Assembly: GCA_028752905.1 (NCBI GenBank)
Contig: JAQNBH010000012.1
Location: forward strand, 27,041,816-27,105,815
Source of the DNA: Cladorhizidae sp. MBARI D1340-BT2
Taxonomy: Eukaryota > Porifera > Demospongiae > Poecilosclerida > Cladorhizidae
Reading direction: 5' to 3'
Length of the DNA stretch: 64,000 nt
A model generated the notes under the pieces. That model searched no databases. It was not told the DNA's origin and saw nothing but the letters and a program-made list of their open reading frames with translations. The position numbers were made by a program, and so were the translations under genes. Of the stretch, positions 60,765 through 64,000 are shown piece by piece. Each line of letters starts with the position of its first letter. Positions within the stretch are counted from its first letter, which is position 1.

Positions 60765-62133
60765 CTAGCCTATATGGAGTTTTTTCTGTCCTGATGAGTT
60801 TATGCCAAGTATTGAAACTGTGAATGCACATATTTTAAGAACTGTATCTATAATTACTTCAATACAAATTACACACTCATTTACGAATCGTGCGAATATG
60901 GTTGAGCAATTCTAAAAGTGTTCAAGATTGTTCTACCTTATGTAATATCTAGATATATAAGAACTATGTTTATACAGCAAAAATATATATACTTGTAAAG
61001 AAGATAAACAAGACTGTGCCCATGTAGACTAAGGGTGAGCACCCTTTACCACTTAAAATATACACACAAACACAATCAGCTAGACCAACCTTTGCTGCTT
61101 AAGATGGAAATAATGTCTTCAGCACATTTCTCAAAATCTCCCTCCACACATACTCGAAGAAGATTCCTGTAAGTCTTTGGATAACCAGCTTTAGATATCC
61201 AACACTCCAGAAGACCCCACCTGTAAATAGTGTGCATCTATAAAACCACATCAACAATTCACACATTTAGCATTGTAGTACCTTTGGAGATCAGGACGGT
61301 ATGTGGTCATTATGTGCTGCACATCAGACAAGTCCAGTCCTAGCAGATATGCCTTATGTTGACAACGATACAGTCTTGCAGAAATTCGACCTAGGTCCAC
61401 ATCTGACATTATCACATCATCTAGGTAACCATGGTTGCACTTTGGAACTTTGGCCAGCAGTTTGCCATATTTCTACAACAATAAATAGAATAAGAGCAAA
61501 AACAACTAATTTAGCATGAAGACCACATGGCTTCATAGAGACATTTGTGTTGGGGACAGAGTGAGGGTGAGTATCCAGTCTTACTACCTGGATAGCATTA
61601 GCATGACATTTGGGTAGATGAAGTTTGAGAAGATAAGTCTTTGGTAACACTAACCTGGCTAGGCTCAGGTGAATGAACTGACTTCAGCAGGTTTTAGTGC
61701 AATTTTGACATATCAAAGTGTAAAATCGTGGGGATGGATTATACATGTTGTCTACTTAATTGTCAAGTTCATTAACTGCAATTGTCAATCAACTAACATC
61801 AGTTAAAACATTTTTGTCAATACAAACAATGTACATATTATGACAGCTAATCTTTGTGGTGTAGGTGGGAGGTGGGGTAATCCCTGATCCCCTGACTCCC
61901 TGACAAACCCTTATAGATGGTTTTGCTAACCTGTGCCTTGATGCTGCTTGAGAATGCAGTGATGGCAGCTGCTTCTTCACTAGTTCTTCCAGTAACATCT
62001 GCAGCAACAACAGCTAGTCAATGTGTGGATTATTTGTGTGAGTGCATCAATGGAAGGTTTTATTTACACTAAACATACCAAGCAAGTGTATATCCACAAG
62101 TGAACCATAAACTCTGGTTGTCTATCACCACTT
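60765..62133 (-). pseudogene. Death-domain gene, U6 copy (frameshift in exon b)
   Basis: Exons: z 62079-62133, a 61931-61998, b 61655-61681, c 61282-61472, d 61090-61220, e 60765-60817. Exon b is 27 bp instead of 43, a 16-bp loss that shifts the frame before the death domain. Exons c and d are themselves open: DVDLGRISARLY, YLLGLD, DVQHIM, then WGLLECWISK in place of WALL, TYRNLLRV, CAEDIISIL. The acceptor of e reads TTCACAG/TTTC. In the other frame e is open for 57 codons (to 60643). Confidence 0.65.
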
Positions 62134-63575
62134 CTAACCAAACCAGCAAGAAAACCAGTGCTTAACAACAACTAAGCTCTTATTAAACAAATAATGCACA
62201 CACATTGAATCTTCTACCATGTAAATGAATGCTTTGCATTTTTATTAGACAGGAGCAGAGAGCTTACTTCTGTTACATGAGCCACATGAAGATAATATTG
62301 ACAGAACTGGTCAGTTTACACTGATTAATGATAGAGTCAAAGAAATGCAAATCAAGCAATTGCCATGCTTATGAGTAACTATTATAAGTCAGATGAAGAT
62401 GAAGCTTGTATCATGAGTCACACTAAGAAAGAACTGGATTCCTGAGCCACACCAAGTAAGAAGAGCAAGTAGTAGTGTTTGCTGGAAGGTATAGGTGCCT
62501 GTGCAGCTTTCCTCAAAATAAGAGCTTCCATAAATGGTGATCAGCAAGAAAGAGAATGTTCAAGTTGGCAGTTGCGATTTTCATCATTTGTATTGAAGTG
62601 GAAGTTGTGCACCTCTGCAAGCAAAACTTATGTGTAGTCCTAGCCCTGGCATTAAACTCACACAGCCTCATTCCCAACATCATACATGCACACATCCATA
62701 ATCAAAATACCAAACAACTCACACTCGAGCTACCCCAACCCCCAGATCCAGCCCTAGATAACTAAACACACAAACATGCCTACACTGGACATCCCCATAC
62801 TCCTAGGCTGACACTATAATGCCACACATGTCCTTCACTCTCCGCAATAGACAGACCCAAACAAGAACAGCAGCACAGAAAACAAATACAAAATGTCAAG
62901 CAGAACAGACCAATCAACACCAGTCAACACATAGCAACATAACATTCTAACTAAGAGGCATGACTAATTAACTCTTACTCTGGCTAAGTTTTACTTAAAC
63001 AAAAAGTAGATTATTTTCTCAGCTTATCTAGTTTTTTTGTCTTTTCTGCTAGTCCTATCACACCCGGTCATCGACATCACTACATTATATCTCTGTCAAT
63101 CACACCATTCACCATTACACATGGACCAATCACAGAAGTGCATGACATGCTTAACCTTATATATATATATACACCATCAGGCAAGCAGCACCTCATTATT
63201 ACTGATGAAGATACCTATGTGTCAAAGGCTTTGTAATGAGAATTTATTGATCCCTGTATTAAGTTAGTGTCTGCTATTATTACAGAGAGAAAGAAAAATA
63301 ATAAGCTCCCTGGTATGGCCAAGAGCTACACTCCTGCTAGAAGTAGTCTCTCCCTGAGGACCTGATGGGTCCCCAGAGAGTGGGTGCTCCATACAGTGAG
63401 TGAGAAAGTGGAAGAGTTTGGTCTTGCTATCATCAATGACAAGAGTGGCTTCATCCATCTCTTAACATCTCTTACTTCTGACATGAAGGGGAAAAGCACA
63501 TCTCCAGCATTAGCACCTACAACACTGACTTACCACATGCACACACTATACTAGTACCACCACCAAGTACAACCA
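62134..63575. other. Conserved non-coding 5' block, U6
   Basis: Homologous to 18271-19760, with a U6-specific stretch at 62290-62395. It contains a (TA)n run near 63160 and the CTGATGAAGATACC motif near 63204. The 64-codon minus frame 63264-63458 resembles that of U4 but is not conserved in U2 or U5. Confidence 0.5.
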
Positions 63576-64000
63576 CAGGTGTGCACAGCATTACTATGTT
63601 GGGGGGGAGAAACATAGCTACAATTGCATGGTATATGCAAAATAACCTGCATTCTACAATATATCACCTCCAGGAAATTTTTTATTTTTTATGTCATGCA
63701 GAAATTAACATCAAGGCCATTGATTTATATTATATCTTATATTTTTTGGAATCATAATTGTATTTGTTGAGGTCCCATAGACGCAAAGGTGTCGGTAATA
63801 GTCATAATTTAGCTTAGCAGTGATATCATTTTCAACAAAAAGAATCATTTAAGTTCTCCACTCTCTTGAGATGTCATGGATCGAAGCAACAATGGTTGAG
63901 TTTACTAAAGCTTCTCTCATAGGATGCTGTGGTCACAGGAAGTGTGACAAACAAACGATAAAGTTGGTATAGTTCTCCATGCACTCTGTGCAGATCAGTC
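63576..64000 (-). mobile_element. hAT-like transposon, left end (runs off the window)
   Basis: The 5' block breaks at AAGTACAACCA, where CAGGTGTGCACAGC and a G run begin. On the minus strand near 63870-63985 the translation LYRLFVTLPVTTASYERSFS is a hAT C-terminal dimerisation motif. The other end is outside the window. Confidence 0.65.

Larger units (their letters stand above)
54283..64000 (+). repeat. Composite unit U6 (runs off the window)
   Basis: Lacks minisatellite, leader, left direct repeat and most of the foldback. It contains a gypsy remnant of the long-integrase subgroup, split right direct repeat, inverted terminus, death-domain pseudogene and 5' block, followed by the start of a further hAT. 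Confidence 0.75.

Overview
This is eukaryotic, almost certainly invertebrate-animal, repeat-rich accessory DNA. There are no bacterial-style genes, operons or ribosome binding sites. The evidence for an animal is a set of small intron-split genes with GT/AG junctions that encode a death domain, a Ty3/gypsy retrotransposon with the Gmr1-type domain order, and a dense mix of hAT, PIF/Harbinger-like and piggyBac-like DNA transposons. A demosponge or another non-bilaterian would fit because death-domain genes are abundant there, but the species is an inference.

Layout. Positions 1-5190 hold most of a Gmr1-like element (gag, protease, integrase, then reverse transcriptase/RNase H) with three inactivating lesions. 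From about 5195 to the end the window is a head-to-tail array of six diverged copies of one composite unit: U1 5195-11036, U2 11593-23041, U3 24019-29343, U4 29739-37626, U5 38573-54282, U6 54283-64000 (cut by the window edge). A full unit runs, on the + strand: 21-bp minisatellite, short leader, about 120-bp direct repeat, foldback palindrome, remnant of a second gypsy family (protease, integrase, start of reverse transcriptase), the direct repeat again, an inverted minisatellite monomer, a death-domain gene on the minus strand, a conserved non-coding 5' block, a CA-rich tract, and a conserved block leading to the next minisatellite. Minisatellite arrays survive at three junctions (11037-11592, 23042-24018, 37627-38572).

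The death-domain gene is the most interesting content. Six exons (called z, a, b, c, d, e) can be followed in the units; splice phases agree, and exon-length differences between copies are almost all multiples of three while introns vary freely. Copies U1, U3 and U5 look open through these exons; U2 has a stop, U4 has lost the last exon and U6 has a frameshift. The gene start upstream of exon z was not found.

Other transposons landed in individual units. Because sister units supply the empty sites, their target duplications can be read directly: 5 bp for four hAT-like elements (34474, 42319, 49595, 58207), 8 bp for another hAT (20180), TTAA for two piggyBac-like elements (47354, 56698), and about 3 bp for AGGCC-ended elements (15632, 53112; the Harbinger relic at 11771 has TTAA on both sides). 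The genes do not form a pathway; the window records repeated duplication of a retroelement-plus-gene block followed by transposon insertion.
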